A stretch of DNA of 7,843 bases from Dysgonamonadaceae bacterium (GCA_031276105.1 JAISNS010000127.1:1-7843), one strand, 5' to 3'. Counted from the stretch's first letter, positions 1 through 6,747 are shown. Notes: generated by a model not told the origin, from the letters alone. A program made the numbers and translations.

Positions 1-70
1 GGCGACTGCGGGCGATTTCTACGCTTTTTACCGGCTGAAATGTAACGGCAGATATTTCTTTAGATGACAT
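1..70 (-). CDS. Possible 5' end of an unidentified gene downstream of cysE (partial)
   Basis: An ATG at 70-68 on the minus strand opens a frame that stays open to the window edge (23 codons), reading MSSKEISAVTFQPVKSVEIA and then RSR. It would begin 46 bases after the cysE stop in the same direction, so it could be the third gene of the PP2C-like/cysE unit. The frame is also open upstream of this ATG as far as the cysE stop region, so the start is a guess. There is no recognisable motif and no clear ribosome binding site. The stretch is too short to assign a family, and it could also be non-coding. Confidence 0.4.
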   Translation of the reverse strand, partial: MSSKEISAVTFQPVKSVEIARSR

Positions 71-116
71 GTTTAACCGGATAAAAGCCGATTTTGTAAG
101 GCATAACGATCTGGAA

Positions 117-1022
117 TCAGATGCCTGCTCCGTAGGTCAGATCCTGTTCGATAGCTTTCGTTTGTAAAATCCGGGAATTAGGCGGAACGCTGTTTGTCAA
201 CCAAACATTTCCGCCGATGATAGTACCCGCTCCGATGGTAACTCTTCCGAGGATAGACGAATTGGAATAAACCGTCACATGATCTTCAAGGATAGGGTGC
301 CGGGGAATGTCGATCGGATGCCCGTCCTCGTTCAGGGTAAAACTTTTGGCGCCCAAAGTAACTCCTTGGTAAAGCGTTACATGCTTTCCGATGATAGACG
401 TTTGGCCGATTACCACGCCCGTACCGTGGTCCATGCTGAAATATTCGCCGATTTGCGCTCCCGGATGAATATCTATTCCCGTTTCCAAATGAGCTAATTC
501 CGTAATTATCCTCGGAATTAAGGGAATATTCAGGATGTATAATTCGTGAGCGATGCGGTAATTCAATATGGCTTTAACAGCCGGATAGCAAAAAATGATT
601 TCGCCGAAACTTTTGGCCGCCGGATCCGAATTGAATATCGCTTTTACATCGGTAGAAAGCCGGCATTTGATCGCCGGCAATTGTTCGAGGAACTGAAAAG
701 CCAATTCCTGCGATTGTTCCCTTACCTTGATCGTATTCCTTTCTTTGGCATCGAAAAACAGCAATGCGTCGAATATTTGCTGGGAAAGAAACGCCGATAA
801 ATTTTCGAGATTTACGCCCGTATGGAAAAACAACGAATCGGCATTTACCATCGAACTGCCGTAATAGCCCGGAAAAATAATGGAACGAATTATATCCACT
901 ATTTTACTCAAACAATCGGAAGAAGGAATTCTTCGTTTATGAATGGGAATATTCGGGTAATTGTCGTTGTGATTTTTAGTTAATTTATCGACAATATTCT
1001 GTATGGATTGGACTTTATTCAT
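117..1022 (-). CDS. cysE: Serine O-acetyltransferase (CysE/EpsC family)
   Basis: This enzyme transfers acetyl from acetyl-CoA to L-serine, giving O-acetylserine, the precursor onto which sulfide is loaded to make cysteine; it is cytoplasmic. The 301-residue protein has an alpha-helical N-terminal part (about 1-180) and a left-handed beta-helix of hexapeptide repeats (about 183-285). The DIHPGAQIG and MDHGTGVVIG motifs place the expected catalytic Asp at D184 and His at H199, with the same 15-residue spacing as D143/H158 of E. coli CysE. RHP at 241-243 matches the second conserved histidine. The C-terminal tail is short after NSVPPNSRI, with none of the usual GVPAR ending. The length fits the Bacteroidota EpsC form rather than the roughly 270-residue enterobacterial form. 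The start ATG lies 3 bases after the stop of the PP2C-like gene, which suggests translational coupling. No cysteine synthase gene is visible in the window. Confidence 0.95.
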   Translation of the reverse strand: MNKVQSIQNIVDKLTKNHNDNYPNIPIHKRRIPSSDCLSKIVDIIRSIIFPGYYGSSMVNADSLFFHTGVNLENLSAFLSQQIFDALLFFDAKERNTIKVREQSQELAFQFLEQLPAIKCRLSTDVKAIFNSDPAAKSFGEIIFCYPAVKAILNYRIAHELYILNIPLIPRIITELAHLETGIDIHPGAQIGEYFSMDHGTGVVIGQTSIIGKHVTLYQGVTLGAKSFTLNEDGHPIDIPRHPILEDHVTVYSNSSILGRVTIGAGTIIGGNVWLTNSVPPNSRILQTKAIEQDLTYGAGI

Positions 1023-1025
1023 AGG

Positions 1026-1775
1026 CTATATGGGAAAAAACAGAGAACAGGCAAAATAAAGAAATGAATTTAACCGCTGCTTCAACCGGGAAGTATGGCC
1101 TGTATTCCGGATTGGAATCAAATGGGCAGAGAAACAACGGTTCGTCTTGTTGAGGTAAATTTCTTTGATCTTGGACAACTTAACTTCTCGCGATGTATTT
1201 TCCGAAAGAATCCCGCAGATTAAACTATCGTCAGGGAAAGCGGATAATTCTCCCGCATAAATGAAAAATTGATCTTTTGCCTGCACATCTTTTAATCTGA
1301 CAATATTCACTTCAACCGGCCGGGTGATTCCACTGATTTTCCGGTGTAAGGAGGAATCAATTGATTTGTAAATAACCTGATTATTCCGGATTTGACAAAT
1401 ATAACTTGATCCTGTCTGGGAAAAATACACGCAATCGGAAGCAAAATAAAATAGACAAAGCGTAGTAGCAATATTGTTCATTCCGGAATGTTCTCGCTGG
1501 TATTCATCAAGAGAAATTTCGCCGAAACGAATGGATTTCTCTATAAATGCAGGTGTAATATCTTGTTTATTATCCAAAAACGAATGAAAATAGGTTTGAA
1601 TAGCGTCGCAAACAATCTGTCCGGCTTTCAACGATTGGTCGGAGTCTCCATTACAAATGATAAACAGTCTGTTCTTTATAGCTATTGAGTGGCTGCTTGG
1701 ATATATATTATCCAAGCCTTTTAGTCCCGTTTCTGTTTCACTAATGGAAAATGATTGCTGTAAAGTAATATTCAT
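1026..1775 (-). CDS. Degenerate PP2C-fold protein, probable pseudophosphatase
   Basis: This 249-residue protein follows the block order of PP2C/PPM Ser/Thr phosphatases but has lost most signature residues. ETGLKGLDN (15-23) sits where the first block (G..R..NED) is expected. LFIICNGDSDQSLKAGQ (37-53) replaces the VaDGmGGh..G block. NNIATTLCLFY (100-110) resembles the G.TT strand. TGSSYICQIRNN (121-132) replaces GDSRayl.r.g, and DQFFIYAGE (168-176) replaces D.lLLcSDG. The metal-binding aspartates of the DG, GDSR, SDG and DN motifs therefore appear as N42, S123, G175/E176 and R213; only D22 could be original. A loss of phosphatase activity is inferred, and a binding or regulatory role is possible. 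The C-terminus (237-249) is hydrophobic but short. The gene is directly coupled to cysE (3-base gap). It starts at ATG 1775, downstream of an AT-rich spacer with no clear TAnnTTTG box. The fold assignment is moderate because it rests on motif order alone. Confidence 0.65.
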   Translation of the reverse strand: MNITLQQSFSISETETGLKGLDNIYPSSHSIAIKNRLFIICNGDSDQSLKAGQIVCDAIQTYFHSFLDNKQDITPAFIEKSIRFGEISLDEYQREHSGMNNIATTLCLFYFASDCVYFSQTGSSYICQIRNNQVIYKSIDSSLHRKISGITRPVEVNIVRLKDVQAKDQFFIYAGELSAFPDDSLICGILSENTSREVKLSKIKEIYLNKTNRCFSAHLIPIRNTGHTSRLKQRLNSFLYFACSLFFPI

Positions 1776-1921
1776 ATTCTTCTGACAGTGATTTTTTTTG
1801 AAACAAATACTTAGATTATATTGTTTACAACTTAACTTTAAAAACGAAATACTACTGCATTTATTATTCTTTTTATAAAATCTAATTTTATTAATAAATG
1901 GTACAAATCGCGCACCAAAAA

Positions 1922-1943
1922 GAACGGCGCCGGAGCGCCGTTC
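1922..1943 (-). terminator. Distal intrinsic terminator of the ompA-side unit
   Basis: GAACGGCGC (1922-1930) and GCGCCGTTC (1935-1943) form a perfect 9-bp, GC-rich stem with a 4-base loop. Read on the minus strand the stem is followed by five Ts (complement of 1921-1917). It is the second of two consecutive hairpins after the lipoprotein gene and just before the PP2C-like unit. On the plus strand it is followed by CAAAAGG, with no T-run, so it points leftward. Confidence 0.8.
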
Positions 1944-1947
1944 AAAA

Positions 1948-1981
1948 GGAAGTCTCCGTTGTCTGATACATGGAGACTTCC
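1948..1981 (-). terminator. Proximal intrinsic terminator after the OmpA lipoprotein gene
   Basis: GGAAGTCTCC (1948-1957) and GGAGACTTCC (1972-1981) form a perfect 10-bp stem with a 14-base loop. On the minus strand it starts 29 bases after the lipoprotein stop and is followed by four Ts (1947-1944), then directly by the second hairpin. The T-run is short and the loop long, so alone it may be leaky. The pair together should separate the nusB-to-lipoprotein unit from the PP2C-like/cysE unit. Confidence 0.7.
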
Positions 1982-2010
1982 GTCAACCTATTATACACAT
2001 TCAGATTTAA

Positions 2011-2691
2011 TTACTTCAATGTTCCGGCTTCCGCTTCGGCGCGCATTTTTTCATTCGGAAGGATAAAAATTTCCACCCGGCGATTTAATGCCTGAACGCC
2101 TTTTGCATCTTCCGTAGCCACCGGTTGGGAAGAACCCAAGCCGGCAGTTGCCAGCCGCAAAGAGCTAACGCTCTGGCTTGCCAAGAAAGTTTTAACCGCA
2201 TCCGCTCTTTTTTGCGATAAAGGGATGTTCACTTTATCGCCGCCATTACTGTCGGTGTGACCGTAAATTTCAACATTCGTATCCGGATTTGTTTTCAAAG
2301 AATTAGCAAATTGAACCAAAGCGTTTTTAGAAGTCGCATTCAAATCGCTCTTTCCCGATGCAAAAAGAATACCGGAGTCAAAGACGACACGGATAGCTTC
2401 GCCGTTGTTAACGGTTTCGACCTGAGCGCCGTTAATCTGTTCCAGTTCTTTCTTTTGCTTGTCCATTTTTTTGCCGATCAAAGCGCCTGCGCCTCCGCCG
2501 ACAACCGCACCGATACCTGCGCCCCAAGCTGCGCCTTTACCGCCATTCAACAACGCGCCGATACCGGCGCCTAATGCAGCTCCGGCGCCTGCGCCAATCC
2601 CTGTACCCTTTGCAGTATTACTTGCATTACATCCGGAAAGGACGAGGGCTACACACAATAATAAACTTGTAAATAAATTACTTTTCTTCAT
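2011..2691 (-). CDS. OmpA-family lipoprotein with glycine-zipper domain (YiaD-like)
   Basis: This is a 226-residue envelope protein expected to be anchored in the outer membrane and to bind peptidoglycan. A lipoprotein signal peptide (1-20) ends in the lipobox LSGC, with C21 as the lipidated residue. Residues 29-73 are a glycine zipper with repeated GxGAGxGA/GAGIGA patterns, a helix-packing or membrane-associated module. Residues about 98-212 are an OmpA C-terminal domain: VVFDSGILFASGKSDL, then IYGHTDSNG, then QKRADAV. D147 and R162 are the expected diaminopimelate-binding pair, 15 residues apart as in the family. The start ATG is preceded by eight As, typical for the phylum. A 66-base gap separates it from the acidic-protein gene, with no terminator seen between, so readthrough is likely. 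Two terminators follow it. The architecture matches YiaD-type proteins, but no gene symbol is firm. Confidence 0.9.
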   Translation of the reverse strand: MKKSNLFTSLLLCVALVLSGCNASNTAKGTGIGAGAGAALGAGIGALLNGGKGAAWGAGIGAVVGGGAGALIGKKMDKQKKELEQINGAQVETVNNGEAIRVVFDSGILFASGKSDLNATSKNALVQFANSLKTNPDTNVEIYGHTDSNGGDKVNIPLSQKRADAVKTFLASQSVSSLRLATAGLGSSQPVATEDAKGVQALNRRVEIFILPNEKMRAEAEAGTLK

Positions 2692-2757
2692 TTTTTTTTG
2701 TTTTTAAAATTGTTAATAAAAATATATACTATTACTAAATCTCATACAATTAAGCTG

Positions 2758-3066
2758 TTATTCAAAAAAATCCAATGTATCGGAATAGGCGTCTTCGGCT
2801 TTCAAAAACAGCAAGATTTCTTCTTCGGTGTATTCGCCTATCCCATCCTTTTGAGCCTGCCGGATAATGAAACGAATCAATTCTTTTTCTTCTTTTTCTT
2901 CGTCCTCTTCATCCAGGTAGTCGTTTTCGTCATAAAAATCGCAGATAACATCCAATAAATAATAGATATCATCATCGGAAAAGCGATCTTTTAATTCTTG
3001 CGGAAGGTAATTCCGTATAAATTTTACCGCCGCTTCTTCGTCATAATCAAATTCAAGTTCACTCAT
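2758..3066 (-). CDS. Conserved-context hypothetical protein, strongly acidic
   Basis: This is a 102-residue protein of no recognised family. It has no signal peptide or membrane segment. It is extremely rich in Asp/Glu, with an acidic core at about 46-61 (DENDYLDEEDEEKEEK). Predicted helices on either side carry regularly spaced hydrophobics, for example IYYLLDVICDFY (34-45) and LIRFIIRQAQ (63-72), so a small all-alpha cytoplasmic protein is plausible. It lies 25 bases downstream of the DUF5606 gene in the same direction and probably shares its transcript. It is probably a conserved partner in the Bacteroidales nusB-coaE cluster, but this is recalled rather than checked. The function is unknown. 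Confidence 0.8.
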   Translation of the reverse strand: MSELEFDYDEEAAVKFIRNYLPQELKDRFSDDDIYYLLDVICDFYDENDYLDEEDEEKEEKELIRFIIRQAQKDGIGEYTEEEILLFLKAEDAYSDTLDFFE

Positions 3067-3091
3067 ATATATAGCTTATAAAATAAAATAA

Positions 3092-3550
3092 TCATTCTCC
3101 GCCATCGGCAGCACCCTCGTTTTCATCGCTTTTTTCAACTTTGCCTGTGGAATCTTCGCCGGATTCAAAATCGACTAATCCGTTTTTAATTAATAAATTA
3201 TACCACGAAATCACCTTTTTTATATCGGAAGGATATACCCGTTCCCTGTCAAAATCAGGGAGGATAGTTTCTAAATAAGAACGCAGTTCATCCGGCTGAA
3301 TCGTTGACGGATTATACGCTATTTCTTTTCCGTTTTCTTTTTCTTTAATTTTCGTTAAAACTTTTGCTAAAGGGACTTCTTCTTCGTCCGCATAAATAGA
3401 TATATCGCTCAACGATACCATCTTGTTGCTCATATAGACCGGCATCCTTTTTCGATCGATTAACGATTCGACAATAAACATGTTTTTTCCTTTGGACACT
3501 AATTTATAAAGTCCTGATTTACCTGAAATTGACAAAATCTCTTTTAACAT
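3092..3550 (-). CDS. DUF5606 family protein
   Basis: This 152-residue cytoplasmic protein begins LKEILSISGKSGLYKLVSKG, the start characteristic of the Bacteroidota DUF5606 family. The N-terminal part (about 1-55) looks like a small beta-barrel: ISGKSGLYKLVSK, then MFIVESLIDRKRMPVY, then VSLSDISIY. A helical region follows (about 60-125, PDELRSYLETILPDFDRERVYPSD and then ISWYNLLIKNGLV). The tail after 128 is disordered and acidic (SGEDSTGKVEKSDENEG). The function is unknown. It sits between coaE (47-base gap) and the acidic protein (25-base gap), the usual setting as far as I recall for this family in Bacteroidales. The start ATG at 3550 is preceded by an A/T-rich leader. The family call rests on recognising the N-terminus. 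Confidence 0.85.
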   Translation of the reverse strand: MLKEILSISGKSGLYKLVSKGKNMFIVESLIDRKRMPVYMSNKMVSLSDISIYADEEEVPLAKVLTKIKEKENGKEIAYNPSTIQPDELRSYLETILPDFDRERVYPSDIKKVISWYNLLIKNGLVDFESGEDSTGKVEKSDENEGAADGGE

Positions 3551-3597
3551 AATTATTTAATTAAAAAACAATACAAATATTCAATAAAAATAAGATT

Positions 3598-4179
3598 CTA
3601 ACAAGCTAATTCGTTTAAAATCTTTTCAACTTGCGGCAAAATTGCCCGGCAATTATCGTTGATTATGATATAATCCGATTTCCCGTTTCGTTCTTCTTCC
3701 GCCATTTGATTACTAATCCTTGCTAAAACAGCTTCTTTCGTTGCTCCGTCTCTCCTTTGCACTCGTTCAATTCTCAGTTCCAAGGGCGCAGAAACGCTGA
3801 TTTTTATATCCACCCGTTTGTCAAAACCGGATTCAAATAAAATCGCCGACTCCACAATCGTTAATCTACAACCCTGATGTTGCTCTGTCCACTGCAAAAA
3901 ATCCTTCATCACCTCCGGATGTATGACAGAATTTGCAAATTTAAGATTTTTCTCATTACCAAACAGCAAAGAAGACAATAAAATTTTATTTAACGTGTTT
4001 TCGCTGTATATTTCCGGGCCAAATCGCTCTGATAAACGGTTACGTATCACCGGCGAAGTTGCGGTAATCCGTTTGGCTTCCCGGTCGGAATCATATACCG
4101 GAAAACCCAACGTTTCGAATAATCCGGCAACAACCGATTTACCACTTCCTATTCCACCTGTCAATCCAACGATTAGCAT
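3598..4179 (-). CDS. coaE: Dephospho-CoA kinase
   Basis: This enzyme phosphorylates the 3'-hydroxyl of dephospho-CoA with ATP, the last step of coenzyme A synthesis, in the cytoplasm. The 193-residue protein has the usual family length. The P-loop GLTGGIGSGKS spans residues 5-15. YDSDREAKRI (29-38) carries the conserved acidic substrate-side residues, D30 and D32. HPEV (87-90) and VESAILFESGFD (109-120) are the CoA-domain signatures. RVQRRDG (139-145) is the arginine-bearing lid, followed by R154-I-S-N-Q and the terminal SDYIIINDN strand. All expected motifs are present, so it should be active. It starts 37 bases after the YbbR-like gene stop. No promoter box of its own was found, so expression from the nusB unit is likely. 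Confidence 0.97.
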   Translation of the reverse strand: MLIVGLTGGIGSGKSVVAGLFETLGFPVYDSDREAKRITATSPVIRNRLSERFGPEIYSENTLNKILLSSLLFGNEKNLKFANSVIHPEVMKDFLQWTEQHQGCRLTIVESAILFESGFDKRVDIKISVSAPLELRIERVQRRDGATKEAVLARISNQMAEEERNGKSDYIIINDNCRAILPQVEKILNELAC

Positions 4180-4216
4180 AATTTAAAACTAAAAACAATG
4201 TCCTTTGCTTTTTGCC

Positions 4217-5215
4217 TCATAAATTTCCTTTTTGTTCGATGAGGTATTCCACCCGATCCGGGACAAGCCGGTAATTAATCAATGCTTTGGGTTTTTTACT
4301 AAGTTTAAGCGGAAGCGTTGTATTTTTATTTTGCTTCAATTCATTATAATCGACGCTTACTTCCAACTCTTTTTCAGTAAGTTGAGTATATTTACTTAAT
4401 GGTACCCGGCAAATAAGCGTTACCGTAGAAGGGAAAAAACGCACATACAGATTTTCCGGGAGATTATTGGAAACCACCGGAAGTTCGAAGGATTTTTCCG
4501 TGTAGGCTTCGACATTCATCGTCAGTTTAACTTTATCTGTCGATGTATGAACGTTATGCGGCATTTGCAAATTCAGGGAAATATCCGTCCGTTTATTGAT
4601 GTTTGTTTTGCTTACCGGCTCCGTCCGGATTACCTGCAAGGTATCAAGCGCTTGCTCATTCCCGTAAACAGTTACAACGGATGGATTTATCGTGGCGCTA
4701 TCAACAAAAATATAACCCGGCGCCGGCGTAACGGTTCCCGTTAAAATCACCGGAAGCTTTTTCATTTTAAGCGGATAATAGTGAATAGTAATGGTTTCCG
4801 GATAAAAAGAAATCAGTTGAGTTGTTGGCGATAAATGTTCGTATAGCTTACTGATGAGCATATTGCGTTGTATTACATAAGGCGTCTGTTGAAGGGAAAT
4901 ATTTTTCAAATTGATGTCAACAGTTTCCCAATTTTTACTAAAAAAATAATTCAACAAAACCGTTCCTTTGTCCTGTATTTTCACGTTAATCGCTTCGGGA
5001 AGCGAATCACTCAAAATAAATTCAGGCGGAACCTGTTTATAATGAACAGGAATAGATAATTCAAGTTCAAATTTCTGCTGATAGTATCTCAAGAGCCAAA
5101 AAGCAAACGCTAAAACGGCAAAGCTAAAAAAAACCAAGAGATTTTTCCATTTTTCACTTCGAAAAAATACCTTGGTTTTATTTTTGAGATTCTCTTTATT
5201 TAGATTGAGATTCAT
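4217..5215 (-). CDS. YbbR-like domain membrane protein
   Basis: From the chosen start this is a 332-residue protein with one N-terminal membrane segment (about residues 25-43, NLLVFFSFAVLAFAFWLL) after a basic cytoplasmic stretch, and a long extracytoplasmic region of beta-rich repeats. The segment LPVILTGTVTPAPGYIF and then INPSVVTVYGNEQAL is the typical YbbR repeat signature (PxxxGxxxxGY...V.PxxVxVxG). In Firmicutes, YbbR repeats form CdaR, a partner of the c-di-AMP cyclase CdaA; no cyclase is visible here and that role is not implied. The frame extends 10 codons upstream to an ATG at 5245. The start at 5215 is preferred because it cuts the overlap with yajC from 50 to 20 bases and still gives a normal signal-anchor. 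The overlap with yajC suggests coupled translation. Confidence 0.88.
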   Translation of the reverse strand: MNLNLNKENLKNKTKVFFRSEKWKNLLVFFSFAVLAFAFWLLRYYQQKFELELSIPVHYKQVPPEFILSDSLPEAINVKIQDKGTVLLNYFFSKNWETVDINLKNISLQQTPYVIQRNMLISKLYEHLSPTTQLISFYPETITIHYYPLKMKKLPVILTGTVTPAPGYIFVDSATINPSVVTVYGNEQALDTLQVIRTEPVSKTNINKRTDISLNLQMPHNVHTSTDKVKLTMNVEAYTEKSFELPVVSNNLPENLYVRFFPSTVTLICRVPLSKYTQLTEKELEVSVDYNELKQNKNTTLPLKLSKKPKALINYRLVPDRVEYLIEQKGNL

Positions 5216-5513
5216 TAGTAGAAGCGAAAACAGAAGCTTTGTCAACTTTAACTCTTATATTTTCAGCTATTTCTACGATGAAATTCGTGTCGTTCACCTC
5301 CTTGATTTTGCCATAAATTCCGCCGGCTGTTACGATACGGTCGCCGGCTTTCAATGCTTCGCGCATTTTTTGAATGTCTTTCTGCTTTTTCTGTTGTGGG
5401 CGAATCATGAAAAAATACATAATCACGAATAAAAGAACAATCATGAGTATGCCGCTCATGCCTCCCATGCCTCCTTGAGGTGGGGTGTCTAATAGAATAC
5501 TTAATAAATTCAT
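5196..5513 (-). CDS. yajC: Preprotein translocase subunit YajC
   Basis: This is the accessory subunit of the Sec translocon, found with SecDF in the inner membrane. The 105-residue protein has a short periplasmic N-terminus rich in Gly and Met (12-20), one membrane segment (about 21-37, GILMIVLLFVIMYFFMI) and then the family signature RPQQKKQK (38-45). The conserved cytoplasmic part follows: MREALKAGDRIVTAGGIYGKI (50-70) and a short beta region ending near F96. It lies 47 bases after the nusB stop, with a TATATTTG box in the gap. Its 3' end overlaps the YbbR-like gene by 20 bases (50 if the upstream ATG were used). Confidence 0.95.
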   Translation of the reverse strand: MNLLSILLDTPPQGGMGGMSGILMIVLLFVIMYFFMIRPQQKKQKDIQKMREALKAGDRIVTAGGIYGKIKEVNDTNFIVEIAENIRVKVDKASVFASTNESQSK

Positions 5514-5542
5514 TATCTTATCTTAATTTTAAAATTTTCAGG

Positions 5543-5550
5543 CAAATATA
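5543..5550 (-). promoter_or_regulatory. Candidate Bacteroidota -7 box upstream of yajC
   Basis: On the minus strand 5550-5543 reads TATATTTG, a full match to the Bacteroidota primary sigma -7 consensus TAnnTTTG. It lies 29 bases before the yajC ATG. No good TTTG is seen at the -33 position (the nearest is ATTG at 5576-5573, spaced 22), so the promoter is partial and may give internal expression inside the nusB unit. Confidence 0.5.
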
Positions 5551-5560
5551 CGGATTAATC

Positions 5561-6508
5561 TTAATTCTTAAACAATAATCCTTCACTTTTTAATTCATTA
5601 ACAATTGCATCCAAAATTCCATTAATGAAATGAGCGCTTTTAGGGGTGCTGTAATAACGGGCTAAATCAATGTATTCGTTCAAGGTTACATTGATTGGAA
5701 TGGTAGGAAAATTTCTCAACTCCGCCAAAGCAATTTGCATGATATACAAATCAATAGAAGCAATACGGTCTAATTCCCAGTTCTTTATTTGTTTATTGAT
5801 CCGTTCCGCGCTTTCGTTTTCTTCCACTATTGTCCGGTGTAGCAGATGAATGGCGTAGCGATAATCTTCATCGTTCTTGAACATGGGAAGTAATTCCTGA
5901 TTAGCGCCGTTTTCCGGTTCAAACCGTTTGATTGTCTTCACGACAAACGTAGCAACCACGTCCACATCGTCGTCCACATAAATGCTGTTGTCAATCGCGA
6001 TTTCCCGGAGTTCATCATCATCCAACAGGATGCTTTTGAATAGTTTACGCCAAAAATCCTTATCCGACTCATACGTGTCTTCCGACTCCAAGTATTCTTC
6101 ATATATATCGGATGAAATGATTTTAGTCAACACATTTTTTATAAAATTCGGATTCTCATTATTCCACAAAGTACCGTGAGAATTAATAAATTTTTGAAGT
6201 GTTTTATTTACCCGGAGTTGTTCCGCCAAGCGGTTGTTTGCTAAACGTTTATTGGGATTAAGTTCCTCCCGGGTAGGCAGAAGTTTATGTTTGAGTAAAT
6301 CCACCCTTTTTTGTTCCGCATCCGTCAACAAAACAATGAGCAGCAAAAGGTAATGATATAAATCATAAGCATGTTGCAAACTGCGAAGCAACTCATTTTC
6401 AGCGCTTATAAAACTATTACCGGTTCGATCCGGTTCATCTCCGTTTTTCAAATAATAAGCATAGACTATTTGAAGAACTTTTATACGAATAATAACTCGG
6501 TTAATCAT
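5561..6508 (-). CDS. nusB: Transcription antitermination factor NusB (long Bacteroidota form)
   Basis: NusB binds boxA RNA with NusE (S10) and supports antitermination of rRNA operons. Only the last third resembles canonical NusB (about 130-150 residues). Counting from the chosen start, it runs from DYRYAIHLLHRTIVEE (about 215) through NWELDRIASIDLYIMQIALAE (about 243-263), INVTLNEYIDLARYYS (about 272-287) and HFINGILDAIVN (about 293-304). The first part, beginning MINRVIIRIKVLQIVYAYY, repeats the RxxxLQxLY-type start of NusB and is followed by a long charged helical insertion, as usual in Bacteroidota. The frame extends 4 codons to an ATG at 6520. The start at 6508 is chosen because MINRV matches family starts and the promoter box at 6544-6537 leaves a leader of only about 10 bases for the upstream ATG. 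It is the first gene of the long minus-strand unit. Confidence 0.93.
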   Translation of the reverse strand: MINRVIIRIKVLQIVYAYYLKNGDEPDRTGNSFISAENELLRSLQHAYDLYHYLLLLIVLLTDAEQKRVDLLKHKLLPTREELNPNKRLANNRLAEQLRVNKTLQKFINSHGTLWNNENPNFIKNVLTKIISSDIYEEYLESEDTYESDKDFWRKLFKSILLDDDELREIAIDNSIYVDDDVDVVATFVVKTIKRFEPENGANQELLPMFKNDEDYRYAIHLLHRTIVEENESAERINKQIKNWELDRIASIDLYIMQIALAELRNFPTIPINVTLNEYIDLARYYSTPKSAHFINGILDAIVNELKSEGLLFKN

Positions 6509-6536
6509 CCGAAATAACATCTTATTTTTTCGGCTA

Positions 6537-6544
6537 CAAAGGTA
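6537..6544 (-). promoter_or_regulatory. Candidate Bacteroidota -7 box driving the nusB unit
   Basis: On the minus strand 6544-6537 reads TACCTTTG, a full match to TAnnTTTG, 28 bases before the preferred nusB ATG at 6508. A start of transcription near 6531 would leave a leader of about 22 bases. No TTTG is present at the expected -33 spacing, so the call rests on the -7 box and its position. Confidence 0.6.
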
Positions 6545-6600
6545 ATGTTTTTTCCATCATTTTACTCTATAAATCGAAATCGGCTCAATCTTTTTTTTGA

Positions 6601-6652
6601 GGCGCCGAATGTCGCGCCCTTCTACGTAGAGGCGAATTAATCGCGTCTCTAC
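6601..6652. repeat. Paired-hairpin palindromic element (GTAGAG type)
   Basis: Two adjacent imperfect hairpins are seen. GGCGCCGA (6601-6608) pairs with TCGCGCC (6612-6618) with one bulged base. GTAGAGGCGA (6626-6635) pairs with TCGCGTCTCTAC (6641-6652) with two unpaired bases; a CTACGTAG palindrome (6622-6629) joins them. Neither is followed by a T-run on either strand, so they are not terminators. The motif resembles dispersed GTAGAGACGCGA-type intergenic palindromes that I recall from other bacterial genomes. The missing AC in the left arm suggests a decayed copy. Confidence 0.6.
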
Positions 6653-6699
6653 CTGCCAAACTATCTGTGTGTCATTCATTTTAAAAATATTGTTTTTTA

Positions 6700-6731
6700 T
6701 TTGCATGATTCGATTAAATCCATTACATTTG
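6700..6731 (+). promoter_or_regulatory. Rightward Bacteroidota-type promoter candidate
   Basis: TTTG at 6700-6703 and TACATTTG at 6724-6731 match the -33 (TTTG) and -7 (TAnnTTTG) elements, 20 bases apart, close to the expected spacing. Transcription would start near 6738 and run rightward. The next object is an ATG at 6748, and the next real gene starts at 7271, so the transcript would carry a leader of about 530 bases containing every structured repeat of the island. It is the most complete promoter match in the window. Confidence 0.55.
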
Positions 6732-6747
6732 CAGCGGTTTTTGAAAA

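Noticed and set aside
1776..1915. A promoter for the PP2C-like/cysE unit
   Set aside because: The AT-rich spacer must hold one, but no exact TAnnTTTG with a -33 TTTG was found on the minus strand; AGTATTTG near 1797-1790 is only a partial match, so no site is called.
2257..2707. Plus-strand frames opposite the lipoprotein gene (including a Pro/Ala-rich one)
   Set aside because: They are antisense shadows of the glycine-zipper and OmpA domains, whose minus-strand reading is clearly the real gene.
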